A DNA stretch of 64,000 bases from Alkalihalobacillus deserti (GCF_020734105.1 NZ_JAJAFR010000003.1:310001-374000); one strand, 5' to 3'. Counted from the first letter of the stretch, positions 17,845-26,630 are shown. Notes: generated from the letters alone by a model not told the origin. Program-made: numbers and translations.

Positions 17845-18875
17845 AGAAATGGTTAACAGCTAGTGTTAGTGCATTCATGTTAGTAAGTCTAGTAGCTTGC
17901 GGAGGGAGCGAAGAACAGCCAGAGCCAGAAACGGTATCGCCTGAACCTGTAACTGAAGAAGAAGTGGAGTTAGCAGAAATCGACATTATGTTAGATTGGT
18001 ATCCGAATGCCGTACATAGTTATTTATATGTTGCGCAAGAAAAGGGCTATTTTGAAGAAGAAGGGGTTAAAGTCAATATTCAATTCCCGGCCAACCCAAC
18101 TGATCCTATTAATTTAGCAGCAGCTGGGCAAGTGACACTAGGTATTTCTTATCAACCAGATGTCGTAATTGCTCGTGCAACACAGAATGTACCTGTAAAA
18201 TCAATTGGTGCAATTGTTCGTTCACCTCTTAATCACGTGGTGTTTTCAGAGGATAGTGACATTCAAACACCGAAAGACTTAGAAGGAAAGCAAGTAGGAT
18301 TCCCCGGCATCCCTTTGAATGAATCGATCTTGAGTACAATGGTTCAAAACGATGGTGGAAATCCCGATGATGTCGAGATGATTGATGTTGGTTTTGAGTT
18401 AGGTTCTTCACTCGTAAGTGAACGAGTAAATGCTGTCATCGGAGCTTACATTAATCATGAAGTTCCAGTATTAAGACATAATGGTCATGAAACTCGTTAT
18501 TTTAATCCAGTGGATTATGGAGTGCCGAGTTATTATGAATTAGTTGTTGTTACAAATGATCAAACGTGGGAAAAGCAAGAAGAAGAAATTAGAGCTTTCT
18601 GGCGTGGAGCAACAAAAGGGTATGAGTTCATGAAAGAAAACCCTGAGGAAGCTCTAAACATTTTATTAACGAATCAAGATGAAGCCAATTTCCCATTAAT
18701 TGAAGAAGTTGAACAAGAAAGCTTAGGCATTTTACTTCCGAAAATGGAGTCTGAAGCGGGATTTGGAAGTCAAGATGCGGACTCTTGGCAAGAAACCATT
18801 GATTGGATGCTGGAATTTGATTTGATTCAAGAGTCACCTTCATTAGAAGATATTTTTGTTAATATTGTTGAATAA
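17841..18875 (+). CDS. thiY: Formylaminopyrimidine-binding lipoprotein
   Basis: A 344-residue substrate-binding protein of the NMT1/THI5-like family. The signal peptide ends in lipobox LVAC, so it should be lipid-anchored outside the membrane. Mature sequence shows DWYPNAVHSYLYVAQEKGYF, which matches the pyrimidine-binding ThiY group, and GQVTLGISYQPDVVIARAT. The ATG at 17841 follows GGAGGAG, and an in-frame start at 17826 is less likely. It is the last gene of the operon, with a terminator after it. Confidence 0.93.
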   Translation: MKKWLTASVSAFMLVSLVACGGSEEQPEPETVSPEPVTEEEVELAEIDIMLDWYPNAVHSYLYVAQEKGYFEEEGVKVNIQFPANPTDPINLAAAGQVTLGISYQPDVVIARATQNVPVKSIGAIVRSPLNHVVFSEDSDIQTPKDLEGKQVGFPGIPLNESILSTMVQNDGGNPDDVEMIDVGFELGSSLVSERVNAVIGAYINHEVPVLRHNGHETRYFNPVDYGVPSYYELVVVTNDQTWEKQEEEIRAFWRGATKGYEFMKENPEEALNILLTNQDEANFPLIEEVEQESLGILLPKMESEAGFGSQDADSWQETIDWMLEFDLIQESPSLEDIFVNIVE

Positions 18876-18884
18876 TAAAAGTGG

Positions 18885-18922
18885 ACTACTAATTTTTCTC
18901 GAAGTTAGTAGTTCTGTTTTTA
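18885..18922 (+). terminator. Terminator of the thiamin salvage operon
   Basis: ACTACTAA at 18885-18892 pairs with TTAGTAGT at 18905-18912, followed by a T-rich stretch. Confidence 0.75.
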
Positions 18923-19033
18923 TTTTGATGAGAGAGGGAATGTATTTGATTTAAGCACTTTGAATACGTAATATAGGAGTGAATCAATTTATCTTGTGTA
19001 TAAACCCTTGATTGTAAGTAGAGGTGTACATAA

Positions 19034-19705
19034 ATGAATCGTAGAATATGGTGGATGTTTGTCGTCTTTTTGATTTTGCCGATAGCTGGTTTTTTTACGA
19101 CTACTTATTTTGTAATAAACGGAATGGTACTTCCTTTTGATCAATCGATACTTAATATGGTTAAACCACTTGAATCCGCTGTCTTAACAAAGTATATGAG
19201 TTTTTTTAGTTATTTAGGTTCAGTAGGTCCTGTAATCGTGATATCGTGTATTTTTCTTCTAATTATTTATATTTTTTACCGTAAACTAGATGAAGTTATT
19301 TTATTTATTGTTGTTTCACTAGGTTCACTTGGTATTAATCAAGCCCTTAAGTTTGTTTTTAAAAGAGACCGTCCTTTTGAGCAAATTATCGCTGAAACAG
19401 GTTTTAGTTATCCAAGTGGGCATGCAATGGCAGCGGTATCACTATATGGAATTATTACGTTTTTATTTTGGAGAAATACAGCTACTGTTTGGGGACGTAT
19501 ACTTCTTATAATATTTAGCTCCTTGATGATTATATTTGTTGGTTTTAGCCGTGTCTATTTAAGAGTGCATTTTCCTAGTGATATAGTAGGTGGATTTCTT
19601 TTAAGTGGAATTTGGCTGTACATCACTATTTGGATTTATCAATATGTGATGGAAAAACACTATGAAAGAAAAAAGGAAGAATCGAAAGGAAATTCATTAA
19701 CATAA
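19034..19705 (+). CDS. PAP2-family membrane phosphatase
   Basis: A 223-residue protein with five to six membrane helices and the three phosphatase motifs KFVFKRDRPFE, YPSGHAMAA and SRVYLRVHFPSDIVGG. The conserved His of motifs 2 and 3 and the Arg/Asp residues are present. Bacterial members dephosphorylate undecaprenyl pyrophosphate or phosphatidylglycerophosphate. The sequence does not decide which. It stands alone, and its ribosome binding site is the weak GTAGAGGTG. Confidence 0.9.
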   Translation: MNRRIWWMFVVFLILPIAGFFTTTYFVINGMVLPFDQSILNMVKPLESAVLTKYMSFFSYLGSVGPVIVISCIFLLIIYIFYRKLDEVILFIVVSLGSLGINQALKFVFKRDRPFEQIIAETGFSYPSGHAMAAVSLYGIITFLFWRNTATVWGRILLIIFSSLMIIFVGFSRVYLRVHFPSDIVGGFLLSGIWLYITIWIYQYVMEKHYERKKEESKGNSLT

Positions 19706-19783
19706 TCGTATGATATGATTAGTTACAAGAATTTTTTTATAGTTCTTACTATCTTTTAAAATTTCAGGAAGGGAGTCGTAACA

Positions 19784-20005
19784 ATGGCTGAGATAAAATA
19801 TGAAATTAAAGAAACGGTCGGAGTTTTATCAGAAAACCTTAAAGGGTGGAGCAAAGAATTAAACCTAGTTAGTTGGAATGGACGAGAGGCAAAGTATGAT
19901 CTTAGAGACTGGGCACCTAATCATGAGAAAATGGGTAAAGGTCTAACCCTTACATCTGGGGAACTAGTGAAACTTAGAGATATTTTAAATCAATTGGATA
20001 TTTAA
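19784..20005 (+). CDS. YdbC-like PC4-fold single-strand nucleic-acid-binding protein
   Basis: A 73-residue protein matching the bacterial YdbC/PC4 family. It has four beta strands (YEIKETVGVLSE, KELNLVSWNGR, AKYDLRDWAP) and a C-terminal helix (SGELVKLRDILNQL). The Lactococcus homologue binds single-stranded DNA as a dimer. GGAAGGGAG lies at good spacing before the ATG. Confidence 0.88.
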   Translation: MAEIKYEIKETVGVLSENLKGWSKELNLVSWNGREAKYDLRDWAPNHEKMGKGLTLTSGELVKLRDILNQLDI

Positions 20006-20090
20006 TATATATGCTGATTAGATAATTTCTAATAGGGGTGTTTGTTAGTTAAAGGCTGTCCCTTATAAGATCGAATACACTGTTTTAAAC

Positions 20091-20120
20091 CAATAAACAT
20101 TCCTATAGGAATGTTTATTG
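20091..20120. repeat. Perfect 30-bp palindrome
   Basis: CAATAAACATTCCTA is followed directly by its exact reverse complement. There is no loop and no T run, so it is not a normal terminator. It might be a DNA-binding site or a cruciform-forming remnant. Confidence 0.7.
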
Positions 20121-20235
20121 ATTAAAAGGTTTCTGCCCTATGTGTGAATAATAGAAAATTACAAAAACCGATAAAAAAAGCGCCGCTTTAAACAAACGTT
20201 TAATTAAAAATAGGGCCTGTTTGTAAAAAAAGTGT

Positions 20236-20388
20236 TCACTGTAAACTTCCTTCATCTTTTTCATCTTCGTTTTCTTTTCTGCTTTTCTTCATTTTAAAAA
20301 TGCCCTTAGCTGGAGTTTTTTCTAGGTTCATTCTCTCTTCTTTTTTGTTGCCTTTTTCTTTGTGTGCGTACCATGAGATAATTTTCAA
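20236..20388 (-). CDS. Possible 50-aa Lys/Glu-rich protein with TTG start
   Basis: An open frame from TTG 20388 has GGTGGT about seven bases upstream and reads MKIISWYAHKEKGNKKEERM, ending in an acidic/basic tail before TGA. The high Lys/Glu composition is consistent with a small soluble protein. No family is recognised and the region is eroding, so a remnant is equally possible. Confidence 0.35.
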   Translation of the reverse strand: MKIISWYAHKEKGNKKEERMNLEKTPAKGIFKMKKSRKENEDEKDEGSLQ

Positions 20389-20631
20389 TTTAAGCACCAC
20401 CAATCATTGATTCTTTTTTTAAAAGCTTTGTCCATATATATGTAGATAGTTTTTTAAATATGCTAGATTGATTCATTCCTCCACTTGTAGAAGTAATATT
20501 TGTGCTAGCAAAATTAAGAGGGTGATTTATAGGAGCAATGATGATCTTGAATCACACTCAGTCGTTTATTTGACTCTTTCGATATTTACACGATCTGAAA
20601 AAAAGTCGCCTCTCCGCCCATAAACCCTGAT

Positions 20632-21285
20632 TTAACACAACTCTCGAACTACTGAAGTAAGTTCGCACTCGCCGCGATCATTCCAAATTCTCACAAAATC
20701 CCCATTCTTGATTCCCTCCATCAGACTGATTAAGATCAATTTTAGCTGTTTTCTAATTTTATATGTTCTCGTTATTGGAGTGATTAGGTCCGAGCCCGAA
20801 ATTAAAAGGAAAGTCACCATCATCTACTAAGGAGTGTACGTTGGGAGGCTAAGGTTTTCTTTCCACTAATTTTGAATAGAGCTCAATTTGTCCACTCGGA
20901 GTATATAGTTTTTTGAAGCTGAATGGCTTCCGAGCGGCCTTTCATGTATTGGTTCGCTAAGGAAAGAATGATCATAAATATGGTCGAAATAAGGGTTTGA
21001 TGAAAGCCGCATCATTTGTTCATCAGAGTCCTTTAAAGCTTCATTTTCAAAATCCATCGCTTCGGCTAAAAGCCTGAATACATTCATAATTAACTTTCTT
21101 CATAAGGCTCAATGACCTGCTGTGGCATGTAAACATAATGATGCCAGTAAGAAGTAAGAAATCTGCGTGTTCAAAAGAGGATGAGTTAGTAAGACAATGT
21201 CTGCGAATTGAGCTGTTTCCGTTAAAAATAAATCATCTCTTTCTAATCCTTTACTTACTTTGGCAGATATTCCTCTGAACAATAG
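20632..21285 (-). pseudogene. 3' remnant of a molybdopterin oxidoreductase (formate dehydrogenase-like, BisC/YoaE type)
   Basis: Reading the minus strand from about 21285 gives fragments in consistent order but different frames: KVSKGLERDDLFLTETAQFA and DIVL; SYWHHYVYMPQQVIEPYEES; FRLLAEAMDFENEALKDSDE; and finally GIKNGDFVRIWNDRGECEL. These match in order the late part of molybdopterin oxidoreductases, ending in the dinucleotide-binding domain. The N-terminal two thirds, with the Fe-S and cofactor domains, is absent. Several frameshifts and stops show it is dead. Confidence 0.85.
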
Positions 21286-21436
21286 GAATTTGGATCACCC
21301 TCAACTTTAATTAAACTACAAAAGAGGGTTAGCGACGATCTATTGAATCCTAGCAAATCCTATTGTTAATTCCAACGAGTAGCTGTTTGAAAGAAAGGAT
21401 AATTACTGTTTGTTCTATAGATACGACAATCATCAA

Positions 21437-21472
21437 GAAGAAGGGCATGGGATTTTCCCTGCCCTTCTTTCA
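21437..21472 (-). terminator. Terminator of yjcZ
   Basis: GAAGGGCATGGGA and TCCCTGCCCTTC flank a TTT loop, immediately 3' of the minus-strand yjcZ-like gene. Confidence 0.75.
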
Positions 21473-21480
21473 TTCATTTA

Positions 21481-21570
21481 TTAGCTAATATAAGCTGCTC
21501 CTACAATCACTAGTAGGATAAACAGAACTACGATTAACGCAAATCCGCTACCTGCACCGTAGTAACCCAT
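21481..21570 (-). CDS. YjcZ-family sporulation peptide (29 aa)
   Basis: ATG at 21570 after AAAAGGAGG reads MGYYGAGSGFALIVVLFILL with the end GAAYIS, then TAA. This is the typical YjcZ family: short Gly/Tyr head, then a single hydrophobic segment containing FALIVVLFILL. In Bacillus such peptides are made during sporulation, and many genomes hold several tandem copies. Here a decayed paralogue lies immediately upstream. Confidence 0.92.
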   Translation of the reverse strand: MGYYGAGSGFALIVVLFILLVIVGAAYIS

Positions 21571-21620
21571 AATAGAAAACCTCCTTTTAGAGTTGCTATA
21601 TAATATAGTTATGCTTTTTG

Positions 21621-21664
21621 ATTAAAGTTGCTTGGGACAATACCCACAAAAAAGCAACTTTAAT
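21621..21664 (-). terminator. Hairpin between the two yjcZ-like genes
   Basis: ATTAAAGTTGC at 21621-21631 and GCAACTTTAAT at 21654-21664 are exact inverted copies. It lies 3' of the upstream yjcZ-like copy on the minus strand and probably terminates it. Confidence 0.65.
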
Positions 21665-21684
21665 GAAAGTACCTACACAAGTAG

Positions 21685-21835
21685 TTACTTTACATAAGCT
21701 GTTCCTACATTTACTAGTAGGATAAACAGCACAACGATTAACGCGAAATTATTTCCCATACCTGGGGAAGGAGTTGGGCAACCTTAAAATTGTGGTGCGC
21801 CATAAAACCTCAGCATGGATGCCTCTTTTTGAGTT
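21685..21835 (-). pseudogene. Second YjcZ-family copy with damaged N-terminal part
   Basis: From ATG 21759 the minus strand reads MGNNFALIVVLFILLVNVGT and ends AYVK at 21685, a good YjcZ helix. This ATG lacks a proper ribosome binding site. The frame upstream continues as GCPTPSPG but meets TAA, before which YGAPQF is readable. The normal start after GAGG near 21802 is out of frame. A Gly/Pro-rich head therefore seems to have been lost by a stop and an indel. A 24-residue product from 21759 cannot be excluded. Confidence 0.65.
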
Positions 21836-22020
21836 ATAATACATAGTTATGTTTCTAATTAAAAAAACGAGTGGGCAGAAAACATTAATAACAGAAATTG
21901 ATTAGGATGCCTATGTCTAAAAGTAGGTTTTTTGTTATGAACAAGCTCTAATAAGGTTGTTTTTGATCTGATCCTATCATTTAAATGTCAGAATAACGTT
22001 CACTGAGTGAGTGCTACTGG

Positions 22021-23055
22021 TTACACCAAACCAAACAAATGAACTAAAAGATATCCTAGTAACGATAAAAATATGGATCCAATTAGGGAAGCTGCTAGAG
22101 GCTTTAGACCTAATCGTTTAAAGCTTGATAGCTGAATATTTAAACCTAAACCCGCCATAGCCATACCAATTAATAAGTAAGAAAGCCACACAAATCCATC
22201 CGCAATATAACTGGGTATCAGACCAAGAGAATAAAGAGCACTTGTGCTTATAAAGCCTACAATAAACCAAGGAATAGGTAATGATTTTAAGGATAGTTTA
22301 TCTTGTGTTTCTTTTTGAGTTAGGTAGTTGCAAAACCCAATTACAATTGCAACAGGTATAAGCAAGGCAACTCTCGTTAGTTTTACGACAATAGCTAAGT
22401 CCACTGCTGAATTTCCGCCAGGTGCAGCAGCAGCAACAACATGAGCTAGTTCATGTAAGGTAGCCCCGGAGAAAATACCATAACCATTAGCTGATAACCC
22501 TATAAAAGGGAAAAGTATCGTATAAATGATGGTGAACAAAGTCCCTAAAATAGCAACGGTTGCAGCACCAATTGCAATTTCTTCATTTTTTGCTTTGATC
22601 TGTGGAGCAATAGCTACTACAGCAGCTGCTCCACAAATTGCTGTTCCACAGGCCGTTAAAATTCCAAGCCGTGTGCCAACATGAAAGAGCCTTGTTAGTA
22701 AGAAAACGACAATTAATGTGAAAACTAAGCTAATACTCGCAAGAAGAAAAACACTAGGTCCCACTTGAGAGACGTCCCCTAAATGCAAACGAAATCCAAG
22801 TAATACGATTCCAATGCGTAATAACTTTTTACTTGAAAATTCCGTCCCACTAAAGAAAGAATCTGGTACACCAATTAATGATCTCCAGATTACACCTATT
22901 AAAATCGCTATAACTAACTCTCCCATAATTGATAGCAGAGGTAGAAGAGCCAAATATTTGGCGATACTAGCAATTACGAATGTAATACTGATGCCTATGA
23001 TAAATGATAAATTTTGTTTTTTTCCGGATCTTGTATAATCTTTCATTCGACTCAC
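22021..23055 (-). CDS. YeiH/UPF0324 family membrane transporter (putative sulfate exporter)
   Basis: A 344-residue protein with about ten membrane helices. It carries the family features FFSGTEFSSKKLLRIGIVLLGFRL, LTACGTAICGAAAVVAIAP, FSGATLHELAHVVAAA and LLIGMAMAGLGLNI. The family is annotated as putative sulfate exporters on limited evidence. The gene is divergent from a LysR regulator 127 bp away, a pairing that is frequent for this family and suggests control by that regulator. Confidence 0.9.
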   Translation of the reverse strand: MSRMKDYTRSGKKQNLSFIIGISITFVIASIAKYLALLPLLSIMGELVIAILIGVIWRSLIGVPDSFFSGTEFSSKKLLRIGIVLLGFRLHLGDVSQVGPSVFLLASISLVFTLIVVFLLTRLFHVGTRLGILTACGTAICGAAAVVAIAPQIKAKNEEIAIGAATVAILGTLFTIIYTILFPFIGLSANGYGIFSGATLHELAHVVAAAAPGGNSAVDLAIVVKLTRVALLIPVAIVIGFCNYLTQKETQDKLSLKSLPIPWFIVGFISTSALYSLGLIPSYIADGFVWLSYLLIGMAMAGLGLNIQLSSFKRLGLKPLAASLIGSIFLSLLGYLLVHLFGLV

Positions 23056-23182
23056 TTCCTCTATGTATTAACTATATGGTTATAATTATCATAAAGGAAA
23101 TATATATTTGCTATCTCAATCATTTGGATTTTTTATGATAAAATAAATAAAGTAAATATATAGGTGAAAGGGAGAAAAAAGG

Positions 23183-24061
23183 ATGATTATTGATCCGTTA
23201 AAAATTTTTGTGACTGTTGTTGAGCAAAGACATTTTTCAAGAGCAGCAAAACTACTGAATTTATCTCAACCGAATGTGAGTCTTCATATTCGAAATTTAG
23301 AAAATGAATTAGATACCACTTTATTTATTCGTTCACCTAAACAAGTAAAAGTGACGGAAGCAGGGGAAATGTTGTATATCCGAGCAAAGAAGATACTTTC
23401 CCTTTATGAAGAGGCAAAGCAGGAGATTGCTAGTCAAAGACATATTGTTCAAGGAACGATTAATATAGGAGCTAGTTTTACCATTGGAGAATATATCCTG
23501 CCACGTCTATTAGCGAATTATGCAAACGAAAATCCGTTAGTCCATGTAGAAGTAACCGTTGGAAATACAGAAGAAGTGATTGCGAAAACAAAAAGTAATC
23601 AATTAGATATAGGTTTGATTGAAGGTGAACTTCAAGACTTAGATGTGGAGGCCAGACCCTTTATGGAGGATGAAATGATTATTATCGCACCCTCGAATCA
23701 TCCTTTAGCACAGCTTCGAATAGTCAAACCTGATATGCTCCACGATCAATCATGGATCTGGAGAGAAAAAGGTTCAGGAACACGTGCCTACAGTGATCAA
23801 TTAATTGAAAGTTTACAGATAGCGGTTAAACGCTCGTTTATATTTAGTAGTAGTCAAGGAATCAAGGAAGCGGTTTCGGCAGGACTTGGAATTGCGATGA
23901 TTTCTAAATTAACCGTTCGAAAAGAGCTAGAAACAAACGAAATAAAACAAATTCATATTAGCAATCGAACATTTACTAGAAATTTCTCGATCATACAAGG
24001 AAAGCATGATTTCAAAAATCGAGCCCATGATTTATTTATTGAAAAAATCATGAGTATCTAG
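23183..24061 (+). CDS. LysR-family transcriptional regulator (CysL/YeiE-like)
   Basis: A 292-residue LysR protein: N-terminal winged helix-turn-helix (RHFSRAAKLLNLSQPNVSLHIRN across residues ~17-40), linker helix, then the periplasmic-binding-like effector domain beginning INIGASFTIGEYILPRLLA. It is divergent from yeiH, so it probably controls that gene and itself from the shared 127-bp region. The effector is unknown. GGGAG precedes the ATG. Confidence 0.9.
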   Translation: MIIDPLKIFVTVVEQRHFSRAAKLLNLSQPNVSLHIRNLENELDTTLFIRSPKQVKVTEAGEMLYIRAKKILSLYEEAKQEIASQRHIVQGTINIGASFTIGEYILPRLLANYANENPLVHVEVTVGNTEEVIAKTKSNQLDIGLIEGELQDLDVEARPFMEDEMIIIAPSNHPLAQLRIVKPDMLHDQSWIWREKGSGTRAYSDQLIESLQIAVKRSFIFSSSQGIKEAVSAGLGIAMISKLTVRKELETNEIKQIHISNRTFTRNFSIIQGKHDFKNRAHDLFIEKIMSI

Positions 24062-24067
24062 TTCTTT

Positions 24068-24242
24068 TTCAATTGTATTCTTATTTGGATTAGGCATTTT
24101 CTTTCCTTTTAGAATAATGATGGGTGTTCCGATCAGGGTTGGCAAAAAACGATAAAAAGCAAGGAGGGTCACTCATTCAAAATTGATATTATCCTAGCAT
24201 TTACTATGATTCTGGCAGTACTGATGGCATTATAGGAACCGA
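24068..24242 (+). pseudogene. Short coding remnants, possibly of a transporter
   Basis: The plus strand reads FLFGLGIFFPFRIMMGVPIR then VGKKR and a stop, with no start. After AAGGAGGG it reads KIDIILAFTMILAVLMAL and another stop. Both are hydrophobic, membrane-protein-like strings in an otherwise eroded region. Identity is unknown. Confidence 0.3.
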
Positions 24243-24512
24243 GCATTCCTTCTATATGTACGCTTTACTGCTAAATTCCCAATAAGAGCTAGGGAGTAAG
24301 AAAAGATAGCTATGTAGAAGAGATACGTGCTTTCCTGCTAATTAGAACAGCCAATATTACTGCTGTTAGTAAAATAACAACATAGAAACCATGATACATT
24401 TCGCCCAAAATGTATGGAAGCCTTTTTTCTTTTTAACGATGCCTGTTAGTAGGCCAACGAATAAACACAACAAGCCTGTTAAAATCGGAATGATAAAAAG
24501 AAATTGAGACAT
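24230..24512 (-). pseudogene. Decayed small membrane-protein gene
   Basis: ATG 24512 reads MSQFLFIIPILTGLLCLFVG and LLTGIVKKKKGFHTFWA. One frameshift leads to GEMYHGFYVVILLTAVILAV and LISRKARIS, and a second to YIAIFSYSLALIGNLAVKRT and YRRNARFL, ending at TAA 24230-24232. Restored, it is a protein of about 90 residues with two to three helices. At least two indels make it non-functional. The family is not recognised. Confidence 0.65.
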
Positions 24513-24682
24513 TCACACTTCCTATTCTTAACACCTTACATTTAGTCCCAGTCAACGACAATAGAAATCTTGTGAAGTTACTGGAATAAAGCTGGCATTT
24601 TACTTTTAGCAGGATTCAACAAATTAAAAGTCGAATTCTTTTAAAAATAGGAAAGCGAATACAACAGGAAGGAGAATATTAG

Positions 24683-25009
24683 ATGAGAGAAGAGGTAATT
24701 GTAAGTGAGGTTGGTACTTCAGTTGGTATAATTGGGGGAGCGTTAGTAAGTAATCAGCTTATCAGTAGATGACCTTGATTTAATTGAAGCAAACGAGGCT
24801 TTTGCGGTCAAGCTTTTAACCGTGCTGAAAGATTTAAGAAGATCCTGATAAAGTAAACGTAAATGGTGGAGCCATTGACTTTGGGCACCAGTTGGTGAAT
24901 TAGAAACACGTGTTCTTGTTACTCTTTTACTGAAATAAATAGATCTAATGGCAAACGTGGACTCGCTACTCTCTGTATTGGTGAAAGTCGAGGCACAGCT
25001 TATCGGTAA
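24683..25009 (+). pseudogene. Acetyl-CoA acetyltransferase (thiolase) remnant with internal deletion
   Basis: ATG 24683, preceded by AGGAAGGAG, reads MREEVIVSEVGTSVG, the usual thiolase N-terminus. After about 60 bp the sequence jumps to LSVDDLDLIEANEAFAVKLL, then in other frames DPDKVNVNGGAIDFGH, VGELETRVLVTLLLK and GLATLCIGESRG. These are the C-terminal thiolase blocks (NEAFA, NVNGGA, GH, and a degraded CxGxxxG). Most of the gene is deleted and the rest has several frameshifts. Confidence 0.88.
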
Positions 25010-25119
25010 GGAATTAGTTTCTTTTGAGGAATTCTGTATCAAAGGTTCCTCTTTCTCTAAAATGGTTTTAACCAAAGGTTTTTCTATAAACGTTTTTTCT
25101 GTAAGGGAGACGGTATAAT

Positions 25120-25686
25120 ATGAACATAAAAGAAACAGTGAGTCACTTTGCTCGGTCCTTTGACCAAGTGGAATCAATTGTACAAGCATTGCCATTTGCT
25201 CTGGTACTTACAGATCAAAAGGGAATTGTTCACTATCATAATGAAATATTTGAACGTGTGGTCAAAAAGAAACATGAGAATATAAAGCTTCAAACAATAG
25301 ATCAATTTATTGAAAAAAAGGTGATCGAAACCATACAGATCAAAACTAATATTGATATAGCCGTAGATCACCGATCATTTGTTTTACGAAAAGAACATGC
25401 GTACGTTCATGGAGAAACGTACCATTTGTATTTGCTATTTTCAATTAAGCAGTTGGAACTTTTTGATGAGAAAGTGATCAATATCAAACATCTACCTGAG
25501 AAACTCATGACCGTACACAACGATCAACCAATCGTACCACTAGTTGAATTAATGGAAAAAACAGAACGAGAAGCTCTTCAATCTGCGTTGTTCCAAACGA
25601 AGGGAAACCGTTCAAAAGCTGCCAAACAGCTAGGAATTAGTCGGACTTCTTTTTATGAAAAATTAGCAAAATATCAATTGAACTAA
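25120..25686 (+). CDS. Sigma-54 activator derivative lacking the AAA+ domain (PAS + Fis-type HTH)
   Basis: A 188-residue intact frame. Residues ~20-110 form a PAS-like domain (ALPFALVLTDQKGIVHYHNE). Residues ~125-188 are the C-terminal end of an NtrC-type activator: INIKHLPEKLM, REALQSALFQTKGNRSKAAK and QLGISRTSFYEKLAKY, a Fis-type helix-turn-helix. The ~240-residue AAA+ ATPase with GAFTGA and Walker motifs is wholly missing between them. It could still bind DNA but could not activate sigma-54 polymerase. Its neighbour is the dead thiolase gene, possibly its former target. Confidence 0.8.
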   Translation: MNIKETVSHFARSFDQVESIVQALPFALVLTDQKGIVHYHNEIFERVVKKKHENIKLQTIDQFIEKKVIETIQIKTNIDIAVDHRSFVLRKEHAYVHGETYHLYLLFSIKQLELFDEKVINIKHLPEKLMTVHNDQPIVPLVELMEKTEREALQSALFQTKGNRSKAAKQLGISRTSFYEKLAKYQLN

Positions 25687-25689
25687 TGA

Positions 25690-26590
25690 AACTTATTTTT
25701 GAAGATAGTTTGCTATAAGCAAAATAAAAATGTAGCTAAAAAAGTATTCCCGTCCAGTTAAGAGTAAATACACTAAGAGATATTTTAACACTATTCTAGT
25801 AAATAAATTTACATTTTGTAAGCGATCCCATACATTAGTTGTAGCTAGAATATTAAAGTGTACGTTTTATCATACATCTTTTGACTGAAGTGTAAGGTAA
25901 TCCGTACAATTATCGTATTTCTTGTCCTGATTACTTCGTTTTAAACTTTTAGTAGAAAAGCATAGAGCACCAAGCTAGAGGTATGATTGATTGAGAAAGG
26001 TTCGGCAACCTGAGATTAATGAAAGTAGATTCCTATTTTAAATGGGAATATTTTGATTGCTTTATCAAAAATAAGATCTTGTATAAAAATTTAGACGAAA
26101 ACTAGTATCAATTTTTTCTGTGAAATTAGCGAATGCCTTGAAAACCTCATACAGTCGGTGCGATTTTATCAAACCAACATAGTCTTTCACCTGAAAAAAC
26201 TTCTTCTATGCATCTGGATTTAGAAAAAGGATTATCGGTTGGATTAGATAGCCTACATGGCTATTTGTAACACTTTGCGAACAGGATCAGATTGAAGCGT
26301 AATCCATTCATGCCATTTATTCTTTGTTTCATCTATTTAGAAACGGAAGGAATAATAAGCAAAAAAGGATCGTCATGAAGTCTATTTTCATTCTTCAGAC
26401 CTTTTGGTAGAATTACAATCTGATAGTCGAGAAAATAATACCTGTTTTTCATGAGAACATAATACTATGAAAATAAACATACTTTTAGATTATTAAGAAT
26501 AATTAGGGAGTTAGAGGTGAATTAGATCATTATTTAAATGAACGTAATACTCAAAGTGATTTTTCGAGAATATTTTGTAAAGTGAATATG
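25690..26590. other. 900-bp region without a supported gene
   Basis: Stops are dense in all frames. One frame near 26145-26274 reads PHTVGAILSNQHSLSPEKTS then SMHLDLEKGLSVGLDSLHGY before a stop, which looks like an old coding remnant but has no recognised family or start. No RNA motif or repeat was seen. Confidence 0.4.
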
Positions 26591-26630
26591 AGTGGTTGTT
26601 CATTCACCTAACTTGATGGGAGCTGAAAAA

